Part shown: piece after piece, positions 27,497 through 37,500 of the stretch
How the letters are laid out: the number at the start of each line of letters is the position of its first letter
Numbering within the stretch: position 1 is the first letter of the stretch
DNA from: Mycetohabitans rhizoxinica HKI 454
Lineage (GTDB): Bacteria; Pseudomonadota; Gammaproteobacteria; Burkholderiales; Burkholderiaceae
NCBI RefSeq assembly: GCF_000198775.1
Contig: NC_014718.1
Location: forward strand, 226,065-290,064
Length of the DNA: 64,000 nucleotides
Reading direction: 5' to 3'
Notes under the pieces: generated by a model
The model's database searches: none
What the model was told of the DNA's origin: nothing
Seen by the model: the letters and a program-made list of their open reading frames with translations, nothing else
Made by a program: the position numbers and the translations under genes

Positions 27497-28820
27497 ATGA
27501 CCTCTCATGCTGTCCTTGATGACATGTCTCACTTTTGGATGCCTTTTACAGCTAACCGTCAATTCAAAATGGCGCCGCGTTTGTTTGAATCAGCAAAGGG
27601 CATGTATTATTGGACGAGCGATGGCCAGCAAATACTTGATGCCTGCGCTGGCCTTTGGTGTATTAATGCTGGACACTGTCGTGAAGAGATTATCTCAGCG
27701 GTCAGTACAGCGATGGCTAAGCTAGATTATGCGCCAACTGTCCAGTTTGGTCACCCGCTTGCATTCGAGGCAGCGTCGAAAGTTGCCAGACTGATGCCGG
27801 AAGGACTTAATCGGATTTTTTTCACCAATTCCGGTTCTGAGGCAGTCGATACTGCGCTTAAAATTGCGCTTGCTTACCATCGGGCGCGCGGCGAAGGCCA
27901 ACGTACTTGTTTTATTGGTCGAGACGGTAGCTATCATGGTGCTGGATTCGGTGGGTATGTCGGTTGGTGGAATAGGGGCTAACCGAAAAGCATTCTCGGG
28001 TTCATTGTTACCGCGAACCAACCATATGCCGACTATCCATAACCTCGAGCATAACGCTTTCTCACGTGGACAACCGGCATGGGGCGCACACTTAGCAGAC
28101 GAGCTAGAAAGGCTAATTGCAGTGAACGATCCCTCGACTATTGCGGCGGTTATCGTTGATCCAACGGCCGGCACAGTTTTGGTACCGCCACAGGGCTACC
28201 TGCAAAGATTGCGGGAAATTACAGCTAAGCACGGTATTTTATTGATTTTCGATGAAGTGATTACCGGTTTTGGTCGTCTTGGTAAAGCAACTGCTTCAGA
28301 GTTCTTCGGCGTTACACCGGATTTGCTGACAATGGCTAAGGCGATCAATAGCGGTGCTATCCCGATGGGTGGTGTAGCCGCACATCAACGGATATATGAC
28401 ACCATTGTCGATGGAACTGAACCTGAAGAAGTCGAATTATTCCACGGCTATACCTACTCGGCACATCCGACGGCTGCCGCTGCAGCCATTGCAGCGCTAA
28501 ATATATATCATAATGAGAAGCTCTTTGACCGGGCTGCTTTACTTGCGCCAATTTTCGAAGATGCTGTACATGCGTTACGCGATGTGCCTTACGTAAAAGA
28601 TATTCGCAATATCGGTTTATGTGCTGCTATTGAACTGGAGCCTAGGCCAAACGGGGAAGGTAATAGAGCCAAAGAAGCGTTCGCTAAGTGTTTCGAGGCT
28701 GGCGTGTTAATTCGTCAAGGAGGGAATATTCTTGCATTCGCTCCTCCTTTAATTATCGATGAAGCGCAGATCGGGCAGATTTTTGAAACTGTTCGTAAAG
28801 TGCTTGTCGATATAAAGTAA
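27497..28820 (+). pseudogene. Class III aminotransferase (beta-alanine:pyruvate type), frameshifted
   Basis: Two overlapping frames form one omega-aminotransferase of about 440 residues. The first gives SHFWMPFTANRQFK, DACAGLWCINAGH, FFTNSGSEAVDTALK and IGRDGSYHGAGFGG. The second continues with MSVGGIGANRKAFSG, IFDEVITGFGRLGK and the PLP lysine in LTMAKAINSGAIPMGGV. One extra T at 27956 explains the break; removing it gives the family text GFGGMSVGG. GGAG at 27485-27488 supports ATG 27497. After a reductase-ending NRPS, such an enzyme would turn the released aldehyde into a terminal amine, as in myxochelin B. The frameshift would inactivate it unless it is a sequence error. Confidence 0.82.
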
Positions 28821-28904
28821 GGTTTATGGATGGTAATCTTGGAAGGTTTAAAAAATAAAAATAATCAGATTTAAGAAATGCGGAATTTTGTGGAATATTG
28901 AGGG

Positions 28905-28923
28905 CGGCTCCTTCAGGGAGCCG
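28905..28923 (+). terminator. GC-rich hairpin after the aminotransferase gene
   Basis: CGGCTCC pairs with GGAGCCG across five bases. It lies about 85 bases after the aminotransferase stop and before the MATE gene. Only a weak T-rich tail follows, so it may be a partial terminator or attenuator. Confidence 0.45.
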
Positions 28924-29070
28924 ACTTTACGTAAAGTTTTAAGCGGCACAAGCAGGAAGTTATTGTAAGGTAACGCCAAATTAAAGTTAATTTGATGTGA
29001 AAGTAGATTAACAAGATGTTTTGTGTGGTATGAAACATAAAAGGTTATCCTTTATGGAAAATCATATAGA

Positions 29071-30468
29071 ATGAGCTTCTATAAAAAATCTGGCTATGAC
29101 ATCAGTGTCCCGTTCACTTGGCCTCGAATTCAAGAGGAGGTTCGTGCAATCTTGGCGCTTGCCGTTCCGCTGTTTGGAGGCCACCTGTCGTTTATCGGTA
29201 CGGGTTTAATCAATGTAATGCTCGCAGGTCAGCTGAGCGCCCATGTGCTCGCCGCAGTGACGATCGGGTCAAGCGTCTGGATGCTAGCGGTTCTTGTTCT
29301 AAGCGGGCTGATGATGGCACTACAGGCTTTGGTGGCACAACTCAAAGGCGCGGGCCGACACGCTGAAGTGGGACCACTTTTCCTGCAAGCGCTGTGGGGC
29401 AGCATTATGCTTAGTCTGTTTTTGACAGCGCTTGCATGTTTCTTGGGCCCATTTTTAATTCAATTCATTGCGACGACACCAGAACTGGTCCGGGATACAC
29501 GCAATTTTTTATTTGCTATATGCATCGCTGGGCCTGCGCTTGGCATTTTCTATGCTTGCCGAGGGCTATTTGAAGGACTGTCAATGGCGCGGCAAACTTT
29601 TAAGTTTAATCTGATCGGATTTGCGCTTACAGGTCCAATTGGATATGTGCTAATGTATGGTGCATTTGGTTTGCCAGCACTTGGTGCAGTTGGCAATGGA
29701 ATAGCAGGTGGCATCATTGCTTGGGTGCAAACGCTTGCCTTTCTTGTTTATATTTATCGCAAAGGTTTTTATTTTAAATTAAGGCATCAAGTGGGCAGCG
29801 TAATGCCTAAATTTAAAATTATATATGATTTGCTTAGATTTGGCTTGTCGGTAGGCATGACGCGTTTGATAGAGGGAGGATTTTTTATCGCATCGGCACT
29901 TGTTATTGGGAGAATCGGTGCGGAGTCAGTGGCGAATCACCAAATTGCAATTAATACCGTAGCTATCGCTTGCACGGTGTCATTTGTTTTATCGGTAGCG
30001 ATTACGGTACGCGTAGCGCAAGCAAAAGGTTGTGGCAATCCCGATGATATATGGAAATCTGGTATTATTGGAATTGGATTGACTTTTTTTACACAGTCTT
30101 GTTGCGGTTGTTTGATATTGTTAGGCTCTAATTCGATTGTCTCACTTTATACAAGTGATTCGTCCATAATTGCCAATTCGGCGATACTGATGCAGTTTGC
30201 ATGTCTACTTCAGTTGCTAGATGGTCTCCAGACAGTATTTTGCGGTGTTTTAAGAGGTTTGAGGGACACACGTGTGCCGATATTTATTACGTTTTTTGCT
30301 TATTGGATAGTGGGTATGCCGGTTGGTTGGTGGCTATCGATCACTCGTCACTGGGGCATGGTAGGAATGTGGATTGGCCTTATAGTCGGTCTGGGCCTGG
30401 CTGGTGGGCTGCTTCTTGTCCGTTTCGTCAGGATTAGTCATGGTGGTAGGCTTTATAACCGTCAATAA
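29071..30468 (+). CDS. MATE-family efflux transporter
   Basis: The 465-residue protein has about twelve hydrophobic segments and typical MATE (NorM/DinF-like) features: LAVPLFGGHLSFIGTGLIN at the first helix, MMALQALVAQLKGAGRHAEV after helix 2, and a second-half repeat beginning LRFGLSVGMTRLIEG, plus GVLRGLRDTRVPIF. These pumps expel small cationic or amphiphilic compounds using H+ or Na+. As the last gene of the plus-strand arm it is a good candidate exporter and self-protection pump for the NRPS product. Start ATG 29071 is weakly supported by upstream TATGGA. Confidence 0.88.
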   Translation: MSFYKKSGYDISVPFTWPRIQEEVRAILALAVPLFGGHLSFIGTGLINVMLAGQLSAHVLAAVTIGSSVWMLAVLVLSGLMMALQALVAQLKGAGRHAEVGPLFLQALWGSIMLSLFLTALACFLGPFLIQFIATTPELVRDTRNFLFAICIAGPALGIFYACRGLFEGLSMARQTFKFNLIGFALTGPIGYVLMYGAFGLPALGAVGNGIAGGIIAWVQTLAFLVYIYRKGFYFKLRHQVGSVMPKFKIIYDLLRFGLSVGMTRLIEGGFFIASALVIGRIGAESVANHQIAINTVAIACTVSFVLSVAITVRVAQAKGCGNPDDIWKSGIIGIGLTFFTQSCCGCLILLGSNSIVSLYTSDSSIIANSAILMQFACLLQLLDGLQTVFCGVLRGLRDTRVPIFITFFAYWIVGMPVGWWLSITRHWGMVGMWIGLIVGLGLAGGLLLVRFVRISHGGRLYNRQ

Positions 30469-30649
30469 GCGTAGACGGGTTGGGCAGCGGCGACGCATTA
30501 CTGCGCCGCGGCTGTCGAAAGATTCGAGAATTGGCGCGCTGACGCAAGTGGTTGGGCGAAGCCGGTAGTTGAAGAACTGCTGGCTGAGCCGCTCGAAGCG
30601 GCCAAGCGCGCCCACGTCATCAAGACTTCAAGCCTGAGCTAGAGGATCA
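30469..30649 (+). other. Open stretch, possible gene remnant
   Basis: One frame is open for about 55 codons up to a TAG near 30645 and reads like real protein (ERFENWRADASGWAKPVVEE, then AAKRAHVIKTSSLS), but no start or family can be given. It may be the C-terminal scrap of a lost gene. Confidence 0.25.
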
Positions 30650-30931
30650 GTGGTCTGCCATCGCGCCGTGCCGCTGATGCAGCATACCGGGCTGGCGGTA
30701 TTACGCGGCAACCTGGCGCCTGACGGCGCCGTCATCCAAACCGGTGCCGCCGATCCGGGGCTACTCGTGCGTACGAGGCCGGCCGTTGTATCCCGCGACT
30801 ACAACGACATGACCGCCCGCATCGAGAGCGATGCGCTGTTCGTGGACCAGTACCGTGTGATCGTGCTTCAGCATGCGGGGCCAGCTAGGGCGCCGGGGGT
30901 GCCCGAGTGGGGGCAGTTGCCGTCAAGTTGA
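30650..30931 (+). pseudogene. IlvD/Edd-family dehydratase fragment
   Basis: The frame reads LAVLRGNLAPDGAVIQTGAA, NDMTARIESDALFVD and IVLQHAGPARAPGVPEWG. This is the family region around residues 370-450 of dihydroxy-acid or sugar-acid dehydratases (IlvD/EDD), where LRGNLAPDGAVIK and GPxGxPGMPE are conserved. Both ends of the protein are missing. It is a relic and cannot encode an enzyme. Confidence 0.75.
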
Positions 30932-31018
30932 TCCAGATCCGAAGCTTCACTGACGCGGCTCGACCGAGCTGGCACGCGGATCGCTTAAGCGCCCGGGATA
31001 TATTTTTCAGAACATGAG

Positions 31019-31495
31019 ATGGCTCAACTCATCCAAGAATTCAAGCAATTCGCGATCAAAGGCAACGTGATGGACCTGGCCGTTGGTGTGATCATCGGCG
31101 GCGCATTTTCGACGATTGTCAATTCGGTGGTTAAGGACTTGATTATGCCAGTCATCGGTGCCGTCACGGGCGGGCTGGACTTTTCAAACAAGTTCATCCG
31201 TATTGGACACGTTCCTGCCACGTTCATGGGTAATCCCGGCTCGTACAAAGACCTGCAGGCAGCAGGCGTCGCGGTGTTTGGCTACGGGGCGTTCATTACA
31301 GTGGTAGTGAATTTTTTGATCCTGGCGGTGATCGTCTTCTTGCTTGTCAAGGCAGTGAACGAGTTGCGCAGGCTGGACGCGCATAAGGCTGAGGAGACGC
31401 CAGCCGCCTCTGCACCGCCGTCCGAGGATATCCTACTGCTGCGCGAGATCCGTGATGCTTTGAAGCGCAGCGACGACGGCGTCGAACGCACGTAG
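31019..31495 (+). CDS. mscL: Large-conductance mechanosensitive channel
   Basis: The 158-residue product is MscL. It has the amphipathic N-terminus ([20 protein letters not shown]), the first pore helix, the [18 protein letters not shown] second helix and the charged C-terminal bundle ending [12 protein letters not shown]. MscL forms a pentameric emergency valve that opens under extreme membrane tension. ATG 31019 gives the conserved N-terminus; an out-of-frame ATG lies five bases earlier. The gene is intact although remnants surround it on both sides. Confidence 0.95.
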   Translation: MAQLIQEFKQFAIKGNVMDLAVGVIIGGAFSTIVNSVVKDLIMPVIGAVTGGLDFSNKFIRIGHVPATFMGNPGSYKDLQAAGVAVFGYGAFITVVVNFLILAVIVFLLVKAVNELRRLDAHKAEETPAASAPPSEDILLLREIRDALKRSDDGVERT

Positions 31496-31648
31496 GGCGC
31501 TTGACGCCGCTGGCCTGGCTTAGCAATGGGCAGCCCGTTACTACCGCTAACGGCGCGGCAACCGAAATCGGCACGAAAACTGCTCACTTCCCGCTACCGG
31601 CATTGGGCACCGTCCGCAGCCGTCGTCTAACTCGAGGTGGGGAAGCCA

Positions 31649-31786
31649 ATGAGGCAATCGATCTCCGAGCCGTCGCCGGTCGATGAGAAGCGGGGCTCAT
31701 GCATGCGCCGTCTCGGCTCAGGCTTGGTCACCGGCGCCGCTGATGATGATCCGAGTGGAATTGGAACATACTCGCAGGCAGGTCCC
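31649..31786 (+). pseudogene. NRAMP-type metal transporter, N-terminal fragment
   Basis: The frame from ATG 31649 gives MRQSISEPSPVDEKRG and then RLGSGLVTGAADDDPSGIG with TYSQAG, which is the conserved first-helix region of NRAMP/MntH-like divalent metal transporters (DPSGIATYSQAG). Family similarity stops after SQAG. All later membrane helices are missing, so this is only a scar of a lost transporter gene. Confidence 0.65.
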
Positions 31787-31849
31787 CGTGCAGTCGTCCG
31801 CGCGGGCGCGGCTGGAGCTAGGTGGCGCACGGCTCCGCACGCGCCGAGA

Positions 31850-32344
31850 TTAAATGACGCGCGCATTCCTCAACCGGGCGATTTCTTCCGAATCTAGCCC
31901 GCAGACCGACGACAGAACTGATTTGGTGTGCTGACCAAGTGTCGGTGGTGCGCCGCGGTAGTGGATCGGGGAACCTGACATCTTGATCGGATTGGCCACC
32001 GTGGGCACGGTACCGGCCAATGGATGCGCAAGGTCGGCACGCATGCCGCGGTGCACCACCTGCGGATTCGTGAAGGTCTGCGCGATATTATTGATCGGCC
32101 CGCAGGGCACACCGGCGCTGGTTAGTGGCCCAATCCATTGCTCGATTGTACGCGTGTTCAATACCTGTTGGATTATCGGGATGAGCGTGTCGCGATGGGT
32201 AACCCGTGCAGCATTAGTGGCAAAACGCGGATCCGTTGCCCACGACGCGCAATGGACGACTTCGCAGAATTTGCGGAACTGGCCGTCGTTGCCTATCGTC
32301 AGCACCATTTGCCCGTCCTTCGCGGCGAATACCTGGTAGGGCAC
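31850..32344 (-). pseudogene. CaiB/BaiF CoA-transferase, C-terminal fragment
   Basis: The 164-residue frame matches the C-terminal third of class III CoA-transferases: PYQVFAAKDGQMVLTIGNDG, QFRKFCEVV, WATDPRFATNAARVTHRD, AGVPCGPINNIAQTF and MRADLAHPLAGTVPTVANPI. The N-terminal two thirds, with the catalytic Asp, are absent, and the break lies at about 32345, directly against the acyl-CoA dehydrogenase fragment. The start shown is an internal Met. It cannot be functional. Confidence 0.8.
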
Positions 32345-32362
32345 GATATTCGCATGCGCGTT

Positions 32363-33200
32363 GTTTCCGGTCGCTGGTGGGCACCAATAACGGGATCGGC
32401 TCGCAGGGCTTAATCCTAGATGGTTCGCCGGAGCAGAAGGCCCGCTACTTGCCTAGGCTGGCGTCCGGAGAACTTGATCGCATCGTTTGCATTGACCGAG
32501 CCAGGTGCCGGGTCGGACGCGGCATCGTTGCGCACGCGCGCCGAGCGCGACGACGAGTACGTGATCAACGGAACCAAGCGCTTCATCACAAACGCGCCTG
32601 AGGCGGGGATCTATACCGTCATGGCCCGTACTCAGCCGGATATTGCCGGTGCAGACGGTATCTCTGCCATCCTGGTGGAGCGCGGTACGCCCGGCCTGTC
32701 GCTCGGCAAACCGGACAAGAAGATGGGCCAGCGCGGCGCGCATACATGCGACGTGATTTTCGAAAACTGCCGTGTGCCCGTGTAGAACGTCATCGGTAGC
32801 GTCGAAGGCCGTGGGTTCAAGACCGCGATGAAAGTGCTGGACAAGGGACGGCTGCATATCGCCGCCATTTGTGTCGGGGCGGCGCAGCGGATGCTCGACG
32901 ACGCGCTACGCTACGCGATGCAGCGCGAGCAGTTCGGCCAGCCCATTGCCGAGTTCCAGTTGATACAGGCGATGCTCGCCGACAGCCAGGCCGAGATCTA
33001 TGCAGCGCGCTCAATGGTGCTCGATACCGCGCGGCGCCGGGACAATAACGAAGACGTATCGATGGAGGCATCGTGCTGCAAGCTCTTTGCTTCGGAAATG
33101 TGCGGCCGCGTGGCGGATCGTGCCGTCCAGATCCATGGTGGCGCCGGATATGTGTCCGAGTATGCAATCGAGCGTTTCTGCCGGGACGTCCGTCTGTTCC
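32363..33200 (+). pseudogene. Acyl-CoA dehydrogenase remnant
   Basis: Across three frame segments the text reads [99 protein letters not shown] and VQIHGGAGYVSEYAIERFCR. This is the middle and C-terminal part of an acyl-CoA dehydrogenase with its FAD motifs. It lacks the N-terminal domain, has an extra G at about 32476, an in-frame TAG at 32783-32785 (family residue Glu) and loses similarity after VRLFR. It is a multiply broken pseudogene. Confidence 0.85.
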
Positions 33201-33371
33201 GTAATTTGGCGTTGCGCAGTGCTGGCATGATTTGCTCAGCGGGCCGTTCGAAATCCGTTAGCAATATCGCGGCCAGGCACACGCGCGCATTCCGCCAAGC
33301 GGGTTCGCCGACAGGATGGCACGCGCAGCGCCGGTCAGGTTGACGTTGCCGATCTTGCTCCAGAGATTGCC

Positions 33372-34210
33372 AGGCGTGTGGGGAGCACGAGCGAGTCGAG
33401 CGGTAGCACGGAGGCGAATTGGGCCAAGTTCACAGGTCGAGCATTTTGAAGGCGAAGTGAAGCGGAAGTAGTCGGTTGACGGCTGTGGCACAACATAGTG
33501 GTAACGGAGGAAGTTAGGAATGCGTGATGTAATGCAAGCGCTTTGTACATGAATGCCTGATGGGCTAAGCGGGGCATTAGCTCGCAGTGGCGCACAATAG
33601 GCTATCTATGTGGCTTACGCCAGTCAAGGGCGTCATCGGGCGAGCGCGGGCACGGCATCCGGTGAGATTGTGACGCCCCCGTGTGGCGAGCGGTCGGACT
33701 CAACGCTGCTGCTGGATTATCGTGGCGTAGAGCAATGGCGATTTGATGATGGTCGAGTCGATTGAGCCGCTTCATATCATGCAATCGAGTGGGTGGCGCT
33801 TGTCACGCAGCCATGTTCTTCTGCGAGGCGGCACAGCCTCTGCAGGTCAACGCCTGAGGTTGCCCACGGCAATTTGTCGCATTGAATAAAGGGAATTCGC
33901 TTGAATGCTGTCCGTCTAGTGCTTTATAGTTGTTGCTACCTTAAGTGTCGAAGCAGCATATGGCAGTTGAGCACGACGCTCGAGCGCGTTGTGAGTAGCA
34001 GTCAAACGATGAGGTGATCTGTCAGAGAACGGGTGCATCGCAGTAACCGTTTTTGCTGAATAAAGACGACGTCTGGAGGGAAGAAAGTGAAGAAGTACCC
34101 CAGCTTAAACACTATGACCTCGCGCCTGCGCGACACGTCTACTTTCTCTTTTATTCTGTTCCCAAATTTTGTCCGCTTGATGTACGGCGACACGGCTTCG
34201 CTTTAAGCGC
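33372..34210. repeat. Copy A of the Tc-leader repeat (about 0.84 kb)
   Basis: This block matches 48911-49716 in the same orientation over nearly its whole length. Each copy lies just upstream of a Tc toxin locus. Differences are mostly single substitutions, plus one indel of about 35 bases near the left end. No transposase or known gene is visible. Shared landmarks include GCCTGATGGGCTAAGCGGGG, a run near GGACTCAACGCTGCTGCTGG and the terminal GACGACGTCTGGAGGGAAGA. It ends in a small frame with a strong ribosome site. Confidence 0.85.
34087..34206 (+). CDS. Possible leader peptide in repeat copy A
   Basis: GGAGGG at 34075-34080 is ideally spaced from a GTG that opens a 39-codon frame beginning MKKYPSLNTMTSRLR. 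The repeat copy near 49590 has the same site and the same first 15 residues with ATG. The two peptides then diverge through an indel. It could be a leader peptide or the stump of a lost gene. Confidence 0.3.
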   Translation: MKKYPSLNTMTSRLRDTSTFSFILFPNFVRLMYGDTASL

Positions 34211-34280
34211 GTTGTGCGTCATAGTGACGTGTTGCGGACAAGGCTGACATTGTTGATCCTTGCCGTTTAAGGCAATCTAT

Positions 34281-34306
34281 GCCCCATATACCACCCTCTA
34301 TGGGGC
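34281..34306 (+). promoter_or_regulatory. Perfect 8-bp inverted repeat before Tc locus 1
   Basis: GCCCCATA and TATGGGGC flank a 10-base spacer about 215 bases before the TcaA-like start. It may be an operator or an RNA hairpin in the leader. It is not part of the repeat copy. Confidence 0.4.
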
Positions 34307-34333
34307 CGCTGGGGGATAGTACCGTCCTATCCA

Positions 34334-34355
34334 ATAGTCGCTATCAATTGACTAT
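34334..34355 (+). promoter_or_regulatory. 6-bp inverted repeat before Tc locus 1
   Basis: ATAGTC and GACTAT face each other over a 10-base spacer, with further imperfect symmetry outside (CCTATCC and AGGATGG). The same spacer length as the neighbouring 8-bp repeat suggests paired sites for one regulator, but chance is possible. Confidence 0.3.
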
Positions 34356-34521
34356 AGGATGGTAAGTAATGGGTATGGATTTCACTACGCTGGCTGCATC
34401 GATTTTGTAACGGTTCACGACACCGAGATCGTTTGAGGTGTAGCATCCAGATTAGACCGAATAGCGCTGTTCCGATGCACGTACCCACCTTTTAAAATAT
34501 TTGTTTAGTATAGCTAAAATT

Positions 34522-37500
34522 ATGCCAGACTTATTCACCTCTCAGTCGGGTAACGCAGATCAGCATCTGCTTGACGCGGGCTATCGTAATGTGTTTGATA
34601 TCGCGTTGACCAGTCGAGCTGCTTTCATTGAATCCGTGCCAGCGCTGACCGCCAAAGATGCCCGTGCGGTGTACCATCAGGCACGTCAGCGTGCGACCAA
34701 TTTGAAGGCTCTTTATCGTGCCTGGCAACTGCACCAGGAGCCAGTGATACAAAGGCTCACGAAGCTCAATACCCGGCCTGACGCCCCCCTCTTGAAAGAT
34801 GCGCTGGTCCGCAATATTGGCGGTGATGGCGATTTTACCGATCTGATGGAGCGAGCCAGCGCGTATGCGGATGCTACCTCCATTCAATCGCTGTTTTCCC
34901 CTGGCCGTTACGCTGCCGCGCTGTACCGAGTGGCAAGCGCGTTGCACGATGCGGACTCTAATTTGCACATTGATCAGCGTCGGCCGGATTTGAAAAATTT
35001 GGTGTTGAGCGAAGCCACGATGCAACAAGAGGTCACGTCGCTTGATATCTTGTTGCAGGTGCTGCAGTCAGGCAGTGAGGGTATCAGCGCATTGTCTGAT
35101 CGATATTTTCCAATGACGCTGCCTTATGACGATAACTTAACACAAATCAATGTCGCATTGTCCGCTCAGGCACGGACTTTGAATGGCCTTTGGGACACCC
35201 TGACGGACAGCACCGCCAAGGCCGTGTCGCAGCAAGCCCTTGCGCTAGGTGCCGCCCGTCGCGCCGAGAATGTGCGGGCAGACAGTGTTTACTTGACAGG
35301 CAATGTGTTTTATCTGCAAGCGCTAGATGGCGACACAGAGCCTATGGTCTATTTATCGCACTACACAAACGGTAATGGGGTCGTTGGCGCCCAACTGGTC
35401 GCGGGCAATGCCGATAATGCGGCAGCCGCCATTGTGGCGCCGCTCGTGTTGACCTGGTCAGTTGCGCAACACTGTTATTACCTGGGTGTGCCGGACGGAA
35501 CGCAGATGGCAGGTAATGCCGCTAACGTGTTGAATGGTTGCTTCCTGAGGGGTAATCACAACACGAATCCGGACAAGGATGGCGATTTTGCGCAGATGGC
35601 GAGCCGATCCGGCGGCACGAAACCCATGTCTAGTTTTCATTTGCCGATCACGTTGATACCCGGCAAACAAAAGAATCAATACTATCTAAAAACCGATAAA
35701 GGATATGTCGGTGTGGACAATTCCGGTCAGTCCAATTGGAAAGCGGCACTGATCGTGACGGCGCCGCGGGATAAGGCGCTGCTGGTGATGATGTGCCAAG
35801 ACGATGCTGGCAATCCGATTGAAGACGGCTCAACGCCGTTTCCCGAGGTCGTGTTTGAGCAGCCGTCGCCGCCGGCGCGTGAGACCTTGTCGATGACGCC
35901 GGTGAGCTATCAGCTCATGACCAACACCGACTTGAGCGAAACCGATATCGCTGATCACTACGGTATGGAAGGAGCCGGCCTACGCAGTGCAGGGGCGCTA
36001 GCGACGACGCTGAATCCGATCTCGACCTTCTGTGAAAAAACCCGCCTGAACTTTAATCAGCTGCTGGAGTTGACTGCTCAGCAGTCTTACCTGGATAACG
36101 GCAAAGAAAGCCGCGCGTATAGCCGCTTTTTGCATTTTGGCGAACAAGAGCCTACACGAGTCAATGTGTACGGTGCGGCCTATCTAAATGGCACGCTGGG
36201 CGACACAGAGACGGACCAGTCGCGTTATCTGTGGGTACAAAAAGACGGCAAAAACCTTAACCTGATGGATGACACGGTAGTTGAGTTGGCGGGCCGTGCG
36301 GAAAAGCTGGTGCGCCTGTCCCACTTAACCGGTCTATCGTTTGAGGCATTGGACTGGGTGATAGTCAACGCCAGCCGCTGCGTGCCGGAGCACCACAATA
36401 AGCCGGTGCTGGACAAACCCGTACTGGAAGCTTTGGCGGAGTATGTGCGGCTCAAACAGCGCTACGGTTTGGATGTCAATACATTTGTGACCTTCATCGA
36501 CGCCGCGAACACGTATGCGCCGGATCAAGTGTCAAGCTTCTACGCGTCCACGTTCCGTCCGGCAGACGGCGGCGACGCGATTGCGTTGGGCACGGCAGTG
36601 AACTATAAGCAGAATCAGCAGGACGAACTGTCTACGATCTGTTGCAAGGCGTTAGGCGTGACCAGCGACGAGTTCGCGCGGATTGGCGGTTGGTGCTTTG
36701 GGCGCGCAGGAAAATTTACGCTGGATGAACACACCGCGGGTCAGTTGTATCGCTTTGGCGCGATACCGCGTCTGTTGGGGCTCACGTTTGCACAGGCCGA
36801 AGTGTTGTGGCGCTTGATGGGCGGTGGGCAGGACACGTTGTTGGAACAGCTAGGGCAGCCGCAGTCGCTGGCCCCCTTGGCGATTCTGAGCCGCACGGAA
36901 AAGATCCTGGACTGGATGGCTTCAGTGGGACTGAACCTGCTCCAGTTGCAGGGGATGGTGAGTACCGTTTGGAGTGGCACAGCTACCGCGGAAATGTTTA
37001 ACTTCCTGAAAAATGTTTGCGATAGCGTCAATCCTTCGAGCACCGCTGCCACTCGGCAGGATGCGCTGGATGAAGCGCTGCAGCAAAAGGTGCTGCGGGC
37101 GTTGGCTGCGGGCTTCAATCTGAAAAGCAATGTGATGGGCGGTGTGACCACGTGGCTTGAGAAGCTGACCGCCCAGACCGACTCCGCCTTTACGCTCGCT
37201 CACTATTGGTATGCCATTCAAACACGGTTCAGTCAGGCCAACGTCAATTTGGACGATTTGCAGAAGGATACCGGCCTTGTGCTGACGACGCAGCGTCTGA
37301 GTCAGCTAGTGCTGATTGCGCAATGGCTAACGTTGACTGAGCAAGATCTGCAGCTGCTCACGGCGTATCCGGCGCGCCTGATCGGCGCAGCCGTCACTGT
37401 TCCCACGCCGGACATGGCAGTGCTATTGACGCTATCACGCTTTAAGCAGTGGCAAACGCAGGTCGTGGTCTCGCGCGACGAGGCGATGCGCTGTTTTGAT

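Noticed and set aside
28905..28923. Hairpin as the end of the NRPS operon, separating the MATE gene
   Set aside because: The T-tail is weak and the MATE gene follows on the same strand with similar base composition, so I kept it within the cluster.
33240..33370. SDR-like text on the minus strand after the acyl-CoA dehydrogenase remnant
   Set aside because: The resemblance (NVNLTGAARAI) is too short to support a gene fragment.
33602..33784. 60-codon minus-strand gene in repeat copy A, with a twin at 49105-49287
   Set aside because: About half of the base differences between copies change a residue, there is no family match and no ribosome site; it behaves like non-coding DNA.
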